DNA from: Ctena decussata
Lineage: Eukaryota; Mollusca; Bivalvia; Lucinida; Lucinidae
Assembly (NCBI GenBank): GCA_963989385.1
Contig: OZ022503.1
Location: forward strand, 64,454,123 to 64,518,122
Direction: 5' to 3'
Length of the DNA stretch: 64,000 bases
The notes beneath the pieces were generated by a model. It saw nothing but the letters and a program-made list of their open reading frames with translations, searched no databases and was not told where the DNA came from. Position 1 is the first letter of the stretch; every line of letters starts with the position of its first letter. Positions 1 to 12,253 of the stretch are shown here, in pieces. Position numbers and translations under genes: made by a program.

Positions 1-2560
1 TAATTTCCTGATCAAAGTCTTTTCTGTGCTATCCTACTCATGACCATTAGTCAAGGTCACAGATTTTACGATATCAAGAAAATCTTTCTGGGGTCAGCAT
101 GAAACAAGCTTTTCTTTTTATCTCTGATGATGATAGATTCGGGGCAACATGGTGGGCAAGATGGGCAGCAGGATAGAACAGAAGTTCTGTGTGACAAGTT
201 TACATGATGTAATGAAGAAACTTCTTACGGATGAAGTTTTATTACACTAGTGTGAAGTCAGGGTACTTATTTTGCACGGAGTAATGAATCTATTCTCAAA
301 CGAGTAAACAGACCATTATATACAGATTCTCTCTGATTGCTGAACAAAGAAAACTGACCCGAAGGTGTATAATTGGGATCATTATCAGCTTTAGACTGAG
401 AAGTTTGGACAGAATGTTTCAAAGATCACTGGAAGGAAACTAATGAAATTCAGTAGGTACACTACGTACAATGTGTTATTGTGGTATTCTGTATGCGTAT
501 GTTAACGTTATGGTTTCTGCCGGTTTTACAAGGAATTGTGGGAAAGCGTCATTAGAAACCGTGTAAACAAATGATAAAACTGGAGTAAAATTTGATAATT
601 AAGGTATATATGCCTTTATTCATATGAAAATTTGCCTGTAATAAGTTTTACCATAAGAATGCATATATTCCGGGCCGATGAGTGCTTTGTTATTCCTTAA
701 ATCAGCTTTTATAGAAAAGAACGTGAAAGTAGACTTCTCATCATATATTTGTAGAATATAATCCATAGTCGTGTGCTTAAACATAATAATGTTGTCCGCC
801 AACCTTAAATCTCTTTCCGGAAAGTCACTTTTGCGCCGTAATTTGCCTTTTTCATCATTTCTTGTTATAGTATTCGTCGGTAGCTGTTATGGTTTCTTTC
901 GGCTAAGATATATCATTCTACGGTTAAATTGTTATATATGATACAGTATTCTACGGTTTTGGGCGGTGGTATTCATTCTCACCTTCTTGGAAACATTATG
1001 AATTTTATGAGTCCGATTTCAAGAAATATCAATATAAATGAAAACAAAAATGTATACAAACTTCTTTACTGGTCTAGGATGTGGGATTTAATGGGTATGA
1101 CTCTCTCCCTCCTATCTTAATTGTAATAGTCATGACTAAATACATTTAATTCATTCCTTAAAGTATAAAAATATGCTTCTCCATATTTTCGGAAGAATAT
1201 TTCATGGCTGCCAATGTTTCAAAGACAAATCAACCTTTGAAGATGTCATAAATCATAAAGCTGTAATCATTATGCTTAACAATAAACCACTCAGGCCCAC
1301 ATTCACAAAACAACTCAAGCTCATACTCGACTTATACGCCAGTAAGATCGGTTGAAGTGACGCTCGAGTAAGCCTTGAGTGCGTGAAGCTCAAGTATACA
1401 GTTTTGGTATTCACTTTGACTTCGTGGAGGAGACTCTAGCTACAATTCAGTTAGACTCACGTCATGTAAAGGGCAGTGTGGACCCAGACCGAACCTCCTA
1501 AAACATATAAACTGTAATGACTCTAAATTTTGAGACACGGTTGACTTAACAGTGTAGAACTAAATCATACTAACTGTAAAAATCGTAAAATTATAAATAT
1601 ACCGCGGGATATACGCTTTTCACCGATGAGTTAGGGGACCTCCATACGAGCCGAACTACCGATTAATTGTGTGCACCGCGGCGGAGGGTGAGGGTGAAGG
1701 TTTGGGCCCAGTAAAACCGGTTTAACCCCCCCCCCCAGTAGTTATTAATGACCGTCCCAAGGTGGCACTTTCGTTGCGGCTGCATTTGTTTTTGTTCGGT
1801 GCTGTTTAACTTATTGTGTTTTCATTTTAACCCCTCTGTTGGTCTAAATTATTTAGTTAAGTAAAGATAGCTGAGTTGCCACCTACATGTATTTGGGAAA
1901 GAGCTGCTGACTCGGCTTATCACTTGTGATTATTGTTTGTTGGGATGTCTTTGTCAATCTTTCCCTTTGATGTTGGAGATAGGGTTTGGGATCTGATTCA
2001 GTCAGTTCCTGAAGTGTATTTACTCTTTAAATTTCTACTTGATGTCTGAGCGTCCGTCCGGTTAACTTGCTGTGTCTGCAGAAGCGTTCATGGTGTAGCC
2101 TGTTAAACATCGGTCATGGATTCGATACCGTCCTTCTCCAGTATTTTGGCTGCAACTTTAATCGATTTTCCGGCTCTCGCACAGTGATTTTTTCACTATT
2201 TTGGGAATGGTGCTGGTGCCAACAGAAATGGGAAAAATCTCTTTATATTCTCCTTAAATTTGAAATTTCAGAACACCTATATTGGCTCAAATGGTTGGAT
2301 AGGGGACATGAAACTGAATATATAATATTCAAATTCAATTATTGCTATATATCTGTCAGTTCTCTAAGCAAGCAAGTAAAGTTGTGTTTGTAGAATGTCC
2401 CAAGAAAAATTCTTCCTGCAATTGAGAATTTTTCAACTTGCAGTTGGAAAAAAAAGATACTATTTTGAATTGGGACTGGTGCCTTTTATGGGCACCACGT
2501 ATATAGAGAAAAAAAATCACTGTCGTATCACTATATTTATTCTTGTTAAACCCTACCTCC
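1..2560. other. Intergenic DNA, no gene recognised
   Basis: AT-rich sequence with only short, low-complexity open frames. None shows a recognisable domain, and most begin at chance ATG codons. A C-run lies near 1728. I see no RNA gene and no clear transposon terminus. Confidence 0.5.
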
Positions 2561-2749
2561 TGGAAGTTTCTGAGAGCCTTACCCCCCCCTCCGCCCCCAC
2601 CCCCGCCCCCCCCTCAAAAAATTATACCACGGATTTTATCCAAACTAGGCACATACTAGTATAGTGACACGGGGACGACGTTGTTGCATGCAATGAACAG
2701 CTTAAATGATACTAAAATTAATTATTATCGGCGTATTTCTATATCATTG

Positions 2750-3345
2750 TAGCCCCTCCGACCCCACCCCCAATAGACGATGTATGCTGTTGGGGTCCTT
2801 CCGTCCGTTCGTACATCCGTCTGTCTGTCCAACTGTCCACAAGTCTTTGGTTCCGTCCGTTTTAATTGCTTAAATTTCAGTAACCACAAGTAAATTTTTC
2901 TGATGTTAGGTATACCAAACTTGCATACAATTGACTTTGACACTGAGAGGACGGGAGATTAAAATAGCCATTTTAAGAGAGTAATATTTTGTATTAAAAT
3001 GTTTATTATTATTATTATTATTATTATGATTATCATTATTTATTAATTATTTTCTTGCGTGTGTTTGAAACTAATGATATGTAGCAGTACTTGATTCAAG
3101 TTATGTAGCTAAGGTCAATGTAGAACAATAATTTTGAGCACCCTCTTTTAATATTGTATAAAAATGAAAAATAACATAAAATAATAGTAAAAAATGTGTA
3201 TGTTGAATTTAAGAACTTTCAAAGATTTAAGTCGTTTTAACATACATATCCCACCTCTTCCTCTAATCACACCGCTACCACCTATATCGCAAAAGGAGTT
3301 TGGGGTTGGGGTATATTGTTTTCAATCTGTCCGCCAGTCTGCTGT
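2750..3345. repeat. Fragments of a CCGTCCGTC-type dispersed repeat
   Basis: Around 2750-2830 a pyrimidine-rich block (ACCCCACCCCC, then CCGTCCGTTCG and CTGTCTGTCC) resembles the terminal blocks of other repeats in this window. A related GGGGTTGGGGTATATTG / CTGTCCGCCAG block lies at 3300-3345. Between them is a (TTA)n microsatellite near 3002-3026. Boundaries are not clear. Confidence 0.35.
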
Positions 3346-3442
3346 CCGCATTTTAGGTTTTATACTATGCAAAATATATTTAGCAAATTTTTATATTTTG
3401 CATTTTTTCTCCTTACTGAAGTGCAACATTGAGCGAAATTAA

Positions 3443-4550
3443 ACTGCATTGAAGGGAACCGTATTTGGGGCTTAAGATACTATGGGATTACAGAAGCCGT
3501 CTTTAAAAACGATATTGGGGAAAAGCGATAAGCGCGGAAGGGGTCATTAGCCGAAATTCGCACCCATTGAAAAGCAACACAAAAATGGCAAGCACATGTG
3601 ATTTTTGTACAGTCTTTCTCATCATTTTCATGCCCACTTTTCTTGTCAAAGCTATTGACTGTGTAAACGTTGTGGTTAAGCTTAACAACTGATTAATCTT
3701 AGCATGCGCAATTGACGTTAAAACGTCATAATTCGGTACAATGTGCAATGATTCACGGGTGCTTCAGTTCAATGCAGAATCAAACCCCGACAAAAACGAA
3801 TAGGCTACATTTAAAGGTCACACCATGATTAACTTAACTGTGAAGTTTCTTCATTGAAGTGCAACGTAACTGTGAGAAAACGACGACGTTAGTCTGAGAC
3901 CTTGGACTTATGCTCAGTAACAGGGAAGAATTTTCTTTCTGAATTGTTTACGTTATTATATTAGAAGATACCAAAGAATCATACACTCGAAAGGGATTCA
4001 AGAAATACCGATTAGAAACACCTTTTTAAGACGATAACGTAAAAACAAGGGAAACCGTCAAATTTTCGAACTTTGTAAAACTCATACTCGTAGCATATTC
4101 AAATGTTTTAGAGCGTTTTCCTTCATTTTAACAGCAAACCAGCCGCCTCATTATGGTTTTGGCTTTTGTACATGATCAAAAATGTCCTTTAGATACAATG
4201 GTCATAAAAACTGACGTCACGGTAGTTCAAACGCTACAATTGAACAATCTTGAATATTTGACCTGCCAGACCATCTCGAATGATCGGCCATTGTATCTTT
4301 ATGCAGTAAAATGAAAATAAAAGCCTAATATTGTGGATCTGACACATACCAAAAAATTGCTATATTTATTGTGCATAGTATACTAATACAGAATTTGTCG
4401 GATCTCAACGGCATTTTGAACATACATTTATGATGACTGGAGACAAGTCAGCCTAAAAAAAGGGAGCCCGAGGAGGTTTTTGAAGGCATTATGCTTCTTT
4501 GTAGATCTAGTTTCCGCTAAAAAATGTAAATAATTTCAGAGTTTCCTTTT
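3443..4550. other. Intergenic DNA, no gene recognised
   Basis: AT-rich sequence without a domain-bearing open frame or an identifiable repeat terminus. Confidence 0.45.
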
Positions 4551-6295
4551 TAGCTCACCTGAGCCGAAGGCTCACAGGTGAGCTTATAGTATATGCAGGC
4601 ATCCGTCGTCCGTCGTCCGTCCGTCGTCCGTCCGTCAACATTTTCAAACGACATCTCCTCTGAAACTACAAGGCCCATTGTTTCCAAATTTCATATATGG
4701 CATCTATAGGCAAGGGGAACCAATAAAACTGTTTTTTATCCAAATCGCTTCAGAACTTTGGTTGCTATGGCAACTTAAAGTTTCCATTGACTTGTATGGG
4801 GAAAATTGAAAATTTGGATTTATTGCTATGTCACTGCAGATATTTTGACAAAACTTTTACAGAAATGTTCCTTGAGTAGTCCTCTATCAACCACATGAAA
4901 TTTATGTAGATTGCACAATTTGGCTGGTTGCCATGGCAACCGAAAGGTTAAAAATAGAAAATATATTCAAAAATCATCTCAAAAACTATGCAACCAATAA
5001 AGCTCAAACTTCACAGAAAGGATTTTAGTACTAGCTTATATAAAAGTACTGTTTTTCTTGGCAATTGCTCTAACAGTTTGGTTGCTATGGGAACTTAAAG
5101 TAACCATTGACTTAAAATGGCAAAATAGAAAATTTGCATTTATTGCTACGCCACTGCAGATATTTTGACAAAACTTTCATAGAAATGTACCTTCAGTAGT
5201 CTTTAACCAGCCTTGTTAAATTTATGCAAATTGCACAATTTGGCTGGTTGCCATTGCAACCGAATAGTTAAAAATAGAAAAATATTAAAAAATCATCTCC
5301 GCAGAAACTGTGCGGCCAATAAAGCTCAAACTCTACAGAAAGAACCTTAGTACTAGCCTCTATAGAATTACTGTATTTCATGGCAATTACTCCAGCAATT
5401 TGGTTGCTATGGCAACTAAGTGTTTCCATTGACTTATAATGGGGAAAATGGAAATTGGCAATTTTTGCTGTCTCACTGCATTTATTTGGATTTTTTTCCA
5501 CCGAAACGTTTCTTGAATAGGCCTCTATGTTTCATATGAATTTTCTCCAAATCGCAGAACTTGATTGGTTGCCATGGCAAAATATAGGGTAATTTTCGAA
5601 AAAAAGAAGAGAAAACGAATGAAAAAATCTTCTGCTCAGAAGCCATATGGGGGATGAAGCTGATATTGTGCAAACATGTTGATGACAGAAGTCTCTACAT
5701 GAATTTTGTTTTTTCTTCCAACCCCATAAGAACTTTGGTTGCTATGGCAACTTATAGTTTCCATTGACTTATAATGGGAAAAGTGAAGCCATGAGGAGGA
5801 GGAAGCTGATACTTTGCATACATATTAAAAACATTAGCCTCTACCTAAAATATGTTTCATATTATCATTGCCCATGTGAACTGGTTGCTATGATAACTTA
5901 AAGGTTCCATAGACATACAATGGGGAAAGTGGACATTTGGTATTTATTTCTGTGTTACTGCAGATATTTTGACAAAAGCTTTACAGAAATGTTCCTAGAG
6001 TAGTCCTCTATCAGCCATATGAATTTTGCCCAAAGACCTGATTTTGATTGGTTGCCATCGCAACCGAAAGGCCAAATTTTCATTTTTTTCATTTTTTTTT
6101 TGCCAAAGATCTTCTCAGAAGCCATTAAGGGGAGATAATGCTTATTTTTTGCATAAATGTTTGTGATATTATCCTCTACATAAATGGTGTGTTTTATTGC
6201 TGTTGTGCATGTTGTTTTGTTGCTGTGGGAACTTAGTTTTTCTAGCATAACCTCAGTGCTCAGGTGAGCGATATAGGGCCATTTGCCCTCTGGTT
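4551..6295 (+). repeat. AGCTCACCTGAG-family element, copy 1
   Basis: The left end is a hairpin: TAGCTCACCTGAGCC, a GAA loop, then GGCTCACAGGTGAGCT, followed by a CCGTCGTCCGTCC block. The right end is CTCAGGTGAGCGATATAGGGCC followed by TTTGCCCTCTGGTTT. The core consists of about five diverged tandem units of roughly 320 bp, anchored by GGTTGCTATGGCAACTTAAAG near 4762, 5083, 5403, 5740 and 5885. No coding capacity. The same ends recur at 8765-10606, 12254-13592 and 53994-55977 with different cores. Confidence 0.8.
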
Positions 6296-6839
6296 TAAAA
6301 GTTATATTGTAGCTCAACATTGTTAAGATATCCGTCAAGTTAGAAATTCGACTGGTTTTTGACAGGTTTAGGGTTGTTGTTTGTTTGTTTGGTTGGGGTT
6401 TAACGGCTAACTGAGGCAGTGTTTCAGTCTATCGAGCGGTCTCTCAGAGAGGAAGAAGGAACGACAGGACAGACGAGAGTAAAATGAAATCCGAACCCCA
6501 TTCCGCACCTGCTGCAATTACAGCAATTATTATCCAGATTTATAGTACGATCCTCAGGTACCTAAACCTTTAGCATGAGATACCCCATAATGTGCAAGGC
6601 CTAAAATGAGTATCATGCTATAAGTGAGAAAGAACACAGTATGTCCTCCTGTCCGGTCGATAATGCACTCCCTAAAGCTCGTGGATTATGTCTCCGTACA
6701 GGCGGACGAACCATGCTTTAGCTTACACTAGTAAGACTCGCCTACACCAAACGTAGCCCTACCCGACCACGCGCGAATGAGTATGTGTTGGGAGGGCTCT
6801 CTTTCTCTCTCCCTATCTTTCTCTCTATCTCTCTCTCTT
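6296..6839. other. Intergenic DNA, no gene recognised
   Basis: No domain-bearing open frame. A CT-rich microsatellite begins near 6798 and leads into the SINE that follows. Confidence 0.5.
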
Positions 6840-7020
6840 GGTGGAGCCCCGGTAGTTCAGTGGGCTAAGTGCTGGGTACTGATCTAGCGGACCCGGGTTC
6901 GAATCCCTCTCGAGGCGAGAATCTTTCCTACCGTTAACGGAGTTGCATTGCACATAGCATTTCATTATCATCGTCCCATCGTCCTGCTATGACTGAAATA
7001 CTGTTGAAAAGGGGCGTAAA
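6840..7020 (+). mobile_element. tRNA-derived SINE
   Basis: The head carries tRNA-like pol III box A (GTAGTTCAGTGGGCTAAG) and box B (GGGTTCGAATCCCT). The 3' part ends in CTATGACTGAAATACTGTTGAAAAGGGGCG, a tail type common in invertebrate SINEs. It is bounded by CT microsatellites. The cloverleaf is imperfect, so I do not call a functional tRNA. Confidence 0.7.
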
Positions 7021-7051
7021 ATCGCAAGTCATCCATCCCTCTCTCTCTCGC

Positions 7052-7329
7052 CGGGCCGGGTAGCGCAATCGGTAGGGCACCTGACTCGTAAGTCAGAGGT
7101 CCTGGGTTCGAATCCCGGTCTGGCCACATACTTTCGTTTCTCCTTCCGCTGATTCAAGAAGGGCAGTTGTCAGTTACTGGCGAAAGTATGTGCACTTAGT
7201 ACTGGTTAACCGCTTAGGAGGTCTAAGCCTGCCCAGGAATAGTGTGGTTAGGTTAACTGACCGTCCCGACATGACCTTAGTTGTTTACCGTGGACGTTAA
7301 GCATCAAATCAATCAATCAACCAACCAAC
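7052..7329 (+). mobile_element. tRNA-Thr-like SINE
   Basis: The head at about 7055-7127 folds as a tRNA with a CGT anticodon: acceptor GGCCGGG pairs with TCTGGCC, and box B is GGGTTCGAATCCCGG. The anticodon loop has six bases and the D stem has a mismatch, so it is a SINE head rather than a working tRNA. The body runs into a tail GACGTTAAGCATCAAATC followed by AATC/AACC repeats and a (CT)n tract. A 3' GGACGTTAAGC block is shared with the SINE at 8883-9045. Confidence 0.7.
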
Positions 7330-8764
7330 CTCTCTCTCTCTCTCTCTCTCTCTCTTGGAGACGTCTGAATATAGACTTAGGCTTTATTAGCCGAAACTAC
7401 GTTGTCTGGCCCATGTTCCTTCTTCTTAATATACTGAGAGAAATAAGTTTAGCAATTTTTCCAAAGGGTTGTGAAATTTTCTTTAGGGATAGTATTCCCA
7501 GGTTGTTGATCGCATATAGTTAGTTTAAGTTAGGGGACTGCGATTACATCAAACTTGGACGAAAAAGACGACTTAACGCACGTTTGACGTCACTTTAAGT
7601 GAATTCACAATTTGCGCGGGCTGACAAACAAGTAAACTAAGAAAATTGTCAAAATGCTTTTGAAAGGTTTAAACTGGGTCCTTGAACAAGAAAACCGTAA
7701 ATGGGTTTGCAAATAAACGCATAGGACGCCGGCTATGGGGCACGTAAGTTTGACGTTAACTTGCCGAAACATCAAACCGCCATTTTAAACATTATCAACT
7801 GACGTTTTGACTCCAATCTTTTGCACTTTATTACTGTCAACTGTGGAAACTCTATCATGCAAAACGATTACCCCTAGTAATCCATTTGTTTTAATGCAAC
7901 GACCAGAACTTGTCAAGATTTGAATGGAGGCGTCAAGTTTACGTTATGACGATAATTTACAAAATCGGTGGATATGCAATGACCCTTATGCGCACTTAGA
8001 GAAGAGAAACTTTAAGTTCAATATTGCTGATGTCAAAAAGATCTTTGATGGTTTTAAAAACTGACGTCAGAATGACGTTACTGTCGAACTGGGTGTGGTT
8101 AAATCTGCGGGAATAGCACCAGTTTACAGGAACAAATTGCTTGAAAGAGTTCTAGTCATTAGAGGCTTTGCCTTTGCAGTTTGGTTCAAGAATTTGGAAC
8201 AATTCGTTAATGGTGACTTTTGCTCAGTCTCAATTGCTTTGTGAATGCCAATTTTGACGGCGTCATAAGCACATTTACGTTTATCATGGTAACAATATTT
8301 CAGCACACAACACTGTGTCCTTGTTCACAAATGTCTACATCGCGGCAAATTGGCTCTGGTGTAAGATTTGAAGATGAAACAGCGCCTGAAAAAAGATGAG
8401 TTGCATAAAAGATTTATGGCATTTTTTTTGGTTAAACCCTTGGGTACAAATGCGACGCGATTTTGCTCTATAAATAAACTTTCGACATTAATTGTTGGGT
8501 TTCTGGTACCCAAAATGGTGCCTTAAACAGCGGAAACAATACAATTTCCCACTTCCAAAATAAGTCTGAATTATACGCCGATTTGTAAAAAGTTGCTAAA
8601 TTTATTTCCCTCAGTATATAATCTTTGCTCTCGAAGGAACTCTTTAAGTGTTTATTCATATTTTTTAAACGACATTATACAAATCACATGACGTAAGCCA
8701 AAAGTCTGTCTGTGGAACGCAGCACCCTTAAAAATATGAATTTGTCACACACACAAATAAAGAA
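7330..8764. other. Intergenic DNA, no gene recognised
   Basis: It begins with a (CT)n microsatellite at about 7331-7354. The remainder has no supported gene or element end. Confidence 0.45.
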
Positions 8765-10606
8765 ACAAGAGGGCCATGGTGACCCTGAATCGCTCACCTG
8801 AGTATCATGTGCACTAAGACTATTAGAGTTATTTTACTCACCTTGGCATGAAATAGGTCATGGTCAACCTAGAGTCATAATTTGAGAGGAGCCGCGGTAG
8901 TGTAGTGAATAACATGCTGGACTATCAATTCAGGGGTCGCAAGATGGATTACCCGCTTGGATGAGACCTTAAACTGCGGCCCCATCTCCTTATGACCTAG
9001 TTGTTGGTTGGACGTTAAGCCTGAGTTCACTCACTCATAATTTGAAGAAACCAAGTTTCATCGCAGTTGGCCAATCAACCTAGTGACCTAGTTTTTGAAC
9101 CAATATGATCCATATTCAAACATAAGCTAGACATTATTCAAACAAACATTCTGACACAGTTTCATGAAGTTTCAATGGATAATGAAGCCTCTATTGCGTA
9201 CACAAGGCCTTTCTAAAATTAGACATAGTGACCTCCTTTTTATCCTAATATAACGCAATTTCATTCTTTGCCTGAATTTCCGTGAGATAAACATTCTGAC
9301 AAAGTTTCATGAAAATCGAATCACAACTGTGCCCAATGGAATGTACATAAGGTTTTTTTAAGATATGACCTGGTGACCTTATTTTTGGCCCAACATGACC
9401 CGGTTTCAAACTTGGCTTAGACTTCATAGACATAAACATTCTGACAAAGTTTCATGAAGATTGGATTAAAACTGCCCTCTAGAGTGAACAAAAGTTTTTT
9501 GAAGATTTGACCTAGTGACCTAGTTTTTGACCCAACATCAAATCTGGCCTTGATATTATGGTGATAAACATTCTGGCGAAGTTTCATGAAGATTGAACCA
9601 AAACTGTGCTTTATCAAGTATACTCAAGGTTTTTCTAAGATCTGACCTAGTGACCTATTTTTGAGTCAAAAATACCCTGTTTCAATCTTGGCCTAGATTT
9701 TATCAAGATAAACATTCTTACATAGTTTCATGATGACTGAATCAGAAGTCTGCCCTTTAGAGTGTAGGTAAGGTTTTTTCTAAGATTTGACCTAGTGACC
9801 TAGTTTTTGACTCGAAAATACCTACTTTCAATCTTAGGCTAGATTTAATAGAGATACACATTCTTACAAAGTTTCATGATGATTGGATCAAAACTGTGCC
9901 CTCTAGAGTGTACATAAGGTTTTTCTAAGATTTGACCTAGTGACCTAGTGTTTAACCAAACATGACCCAGGCTCAAACTTGGCTTAGATTTTATCACGCT
10001 AAGTATTCTGACAAAGTATCATGAAGATTGAATCAAAGATGTCCCCTCTAGAGCGTGCACAAGGTTTTTTTTATAAGATTTGACCTAGTGACCTAGTTTT
10101 TGACCCGACATGACCCAGTTTCTAACTTGGCCTAGATATTATGGCAGTTAATATTCTGACAAAGTTTCATAAATATTGGATTAAAACTGTGCCCTCTAGA
10201 GTGTACACAAGGTTTTTCTAAAATTTGACCTAGTGACCTATTTTTAGATCCGACATGACCCAGTTTCAAACTTGGCCTTAATATTATGACGATCAACATT
10301 CTGACAAAGTTTCATGAAGAATGGATCAAAACTGTGCTCTCTAGAGCGTACACAAGGTTTTTCTAAGATTTGACCTAGTGACCTAGTTTTTGACCCGACA
10401 TGACCCAGTTTCAAACTTGGCCTAGAATTTATTAAGACTAACATTCTGACAAAGTTTCATAAAGATTGGGTTAAAACTGTGCCCGCTAGAGTGTACACAA
10501 GCAAAAGTTGACGGACGTCCGGACGTCCGGACACACGTACGACGGACGACGGACATCAGGGTATCCCAAAAGCTCACCCTGAGCACTTCGTGCTCAGTTG
10601 AGCTAA
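8765..10606 (-). repeat. AGCTCACCTGAG-family element, copy 2 (reverse)
   Basis: Reverse orientation: it starts with AACAAGAGGGCCATGG and CGCTCACCTGAG, and ends in GAGCACTTCGTGCTC and GAGCTAAAAA, preceded by a GACGGACGACGGAC block. The core has about ten tandem units of roughly 145 bp, each with GACCTAGTGACCTAG and ACATTCTGACAAAGTTTCATG. Short open frames within it simply echo the tandem unit. A SINE is inserted at 8883-9045. Confidence 0.8.
8883..9045 (+). mobile_element. SINE inserted in the tandem-cored repeat
   Basis: The tRNA-like head GAGCCGCGGTAGTGTAGTGA is followed by a degenerate box B region and the tail CCTTATGACCTAGTTG and GGACGTTAAGCCTGAG with TCAC repeats. The phrase TCATAATTTGA occurs on both sides (near 8876 and 9034), consistent with a target-site duplication of about 11 bp. 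Confidence 0.6.
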
Positions 10607-11564
10607 AAATGTATAACACAGAAGCCATCTGGCCTATAACAACAGCTTTTGGTAGTCGTGCTTCTTCGCATTCTCATATCATAGCCATGAAATCGCTGAA
10701 ATATTGATCAAACTTAACTCGAGCCGCCGTCGAGGGAGCTTCACCGTTTCTCGATCAAACCTTACTTATTGGAGTTTACTCCAGCTGCACTTATGTCTGT
10801 GAATAAGACTCGACCTGAGTTTAGTTTGCGAATAAGGGCCTCAGTATTAAAAACAAAACATTTGCTAAAATCTCCTTGCACACATGGGTTTTCCATCTCT
10901 ATTTTGCTTTTCATGTCACACTGTCACCGTAGGAAACATAAACGTCCACCGTAGAATACGTTAGCATAACATTCGAAATCCAATACATAAGGTTTGGATT
11001 AGCCGTAGAAAACTATAAAACCTGTTTGCTAAAATTCACATTTTTTCATACATTCGTGCATGCTGCAGTAAATATCGGTGTACATTTATAATTTAGAGCA
11101 ATATTCCTCTGCGTGGACGAATACAGGAGTAAATAGAGTCAGTAAAAACCTACTTATGATGACTGGGATTCTCGCTAAGCCTATTTCGATAAAACTGCCA
11201 AAAAAACGAAAAAAATTGTGTGCAAAGGGATTACAGTATGAGTTGGAATTCTTCGGCACAGCATAAAAGGCTAGATTTGCGTTAAAATATGCAAATAAAT
11301 ATTTATTTTGCTGAAATCGTCTGCTAAACGGCCGTTAACAGTAGAAATATTCATCAAAAGCCGTAGGAAATCATAGCGTTAACCGTAGCATGCAGACTCC
11401 TGAAATAACACATTGTATGTAGTGAGGTATATCTGAAGGAATATTCATTATTACATTAAGAATGGGTGAACATTTTTGGTCAAAGTTACCTGGTTTCCGC
11501 TATAAATACATTAATTGTCTCAATCTGTATTGTTAATAGTTTTACTGTTGTCCTAATGATAGAC
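10607..11564. other. Intergenic DNA, no gene recognised
   Basis: Only chance open frames of about 60 codons. No repeat terminus is visible. Confidence 0.45.
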
Positions 11565-11800
11565 GAGCCACCACACGAGAAAACCAACAATGTGGTTGTG
11601 CGCCCAGCGCAGACTCAGATCAGCCTGGGCATCCGCCCAGTCTGATCAGAGTCTTCGCTGTCCGCATGGGGGTAGCTTAGACTCTAAGCTATCCTTTAAG
11701 CGCTTAGCGAAGAGTCTGAACAGACTGGGCAGAAGCCCAGGCTGATCTGAGTCTGCGCTGGGCGCACAACCACATTGTTGGTTTTTTCGTGTCGCGGCTC
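11565..11800. repeat. Foldback element, copy 1
   Basis: A long near-perfect inverted repeat that starts GAGCCACCACACGAGAAAAC and ends GTGTCGCGGCTC. The arms carry GTGGTTGTGCGCCCAGCGCAG and CCGCCCAGTCTGATCAGAGTC, and a spacer with TTAAGCGCTTAGCG. No coding capacity. The flanks give no clear target duplication. Confidence 0.85.
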
Positions 11801-12253
11801 AACTCTTTTCTATATTCTTTTTTCTTGAATGTTTGATTTGCTTTAGATTTGACTCTTATTAATTTAGGTTGTGTTTTGAGGCAATTGATTCTCTTATTGC
11901 TTACTTATGCTTGTTGGATAACCCAATTTTTTGTTTGAGTTTATGAAATTGTTTAATTAAGTGGCTGTGTACTATAACCCGCTTACTTTCTAATAATTGT
12001 AAACTTAACCATGTTTTCACTATCTTAATTACAACTGGTTTTAAATTTATCATTTGATACCTTTATTCATTTATTTGTAGCTGCTATATATTTGTTTATT
12101 TTATACAATGTGTTTTCCAATAGTCAGTTCAAACGCTTATCAGAGCTTCTGTTATATTTTATACTTCTTGCAGATTCATAATAAATTTTGACTTGTCATG
12201 TATTAATGACAGTTTTGTTTAATTCTCTGTTTCATATTTTACAATACATGTAT
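11801..12253. other. Intergenic DNA, no gene recognised
   Basis: Very T-rich on this strand, with no supported gene or element terminus. Confidence 0.45.

Noticed and set aside
7055..7127. Functional tRNA-Thr(CGT) gene
   Set aside because: The anticodon loop has six bases, the D stem has a mismatch, and a SINE body and tail follow directly.
9245..10628. Several minus-strand frames sharing similar sequence (FMKLCQNV)
   Set aside because: Translations of the 145 bp tandem unit of a non-coding repeat, not a gene family.
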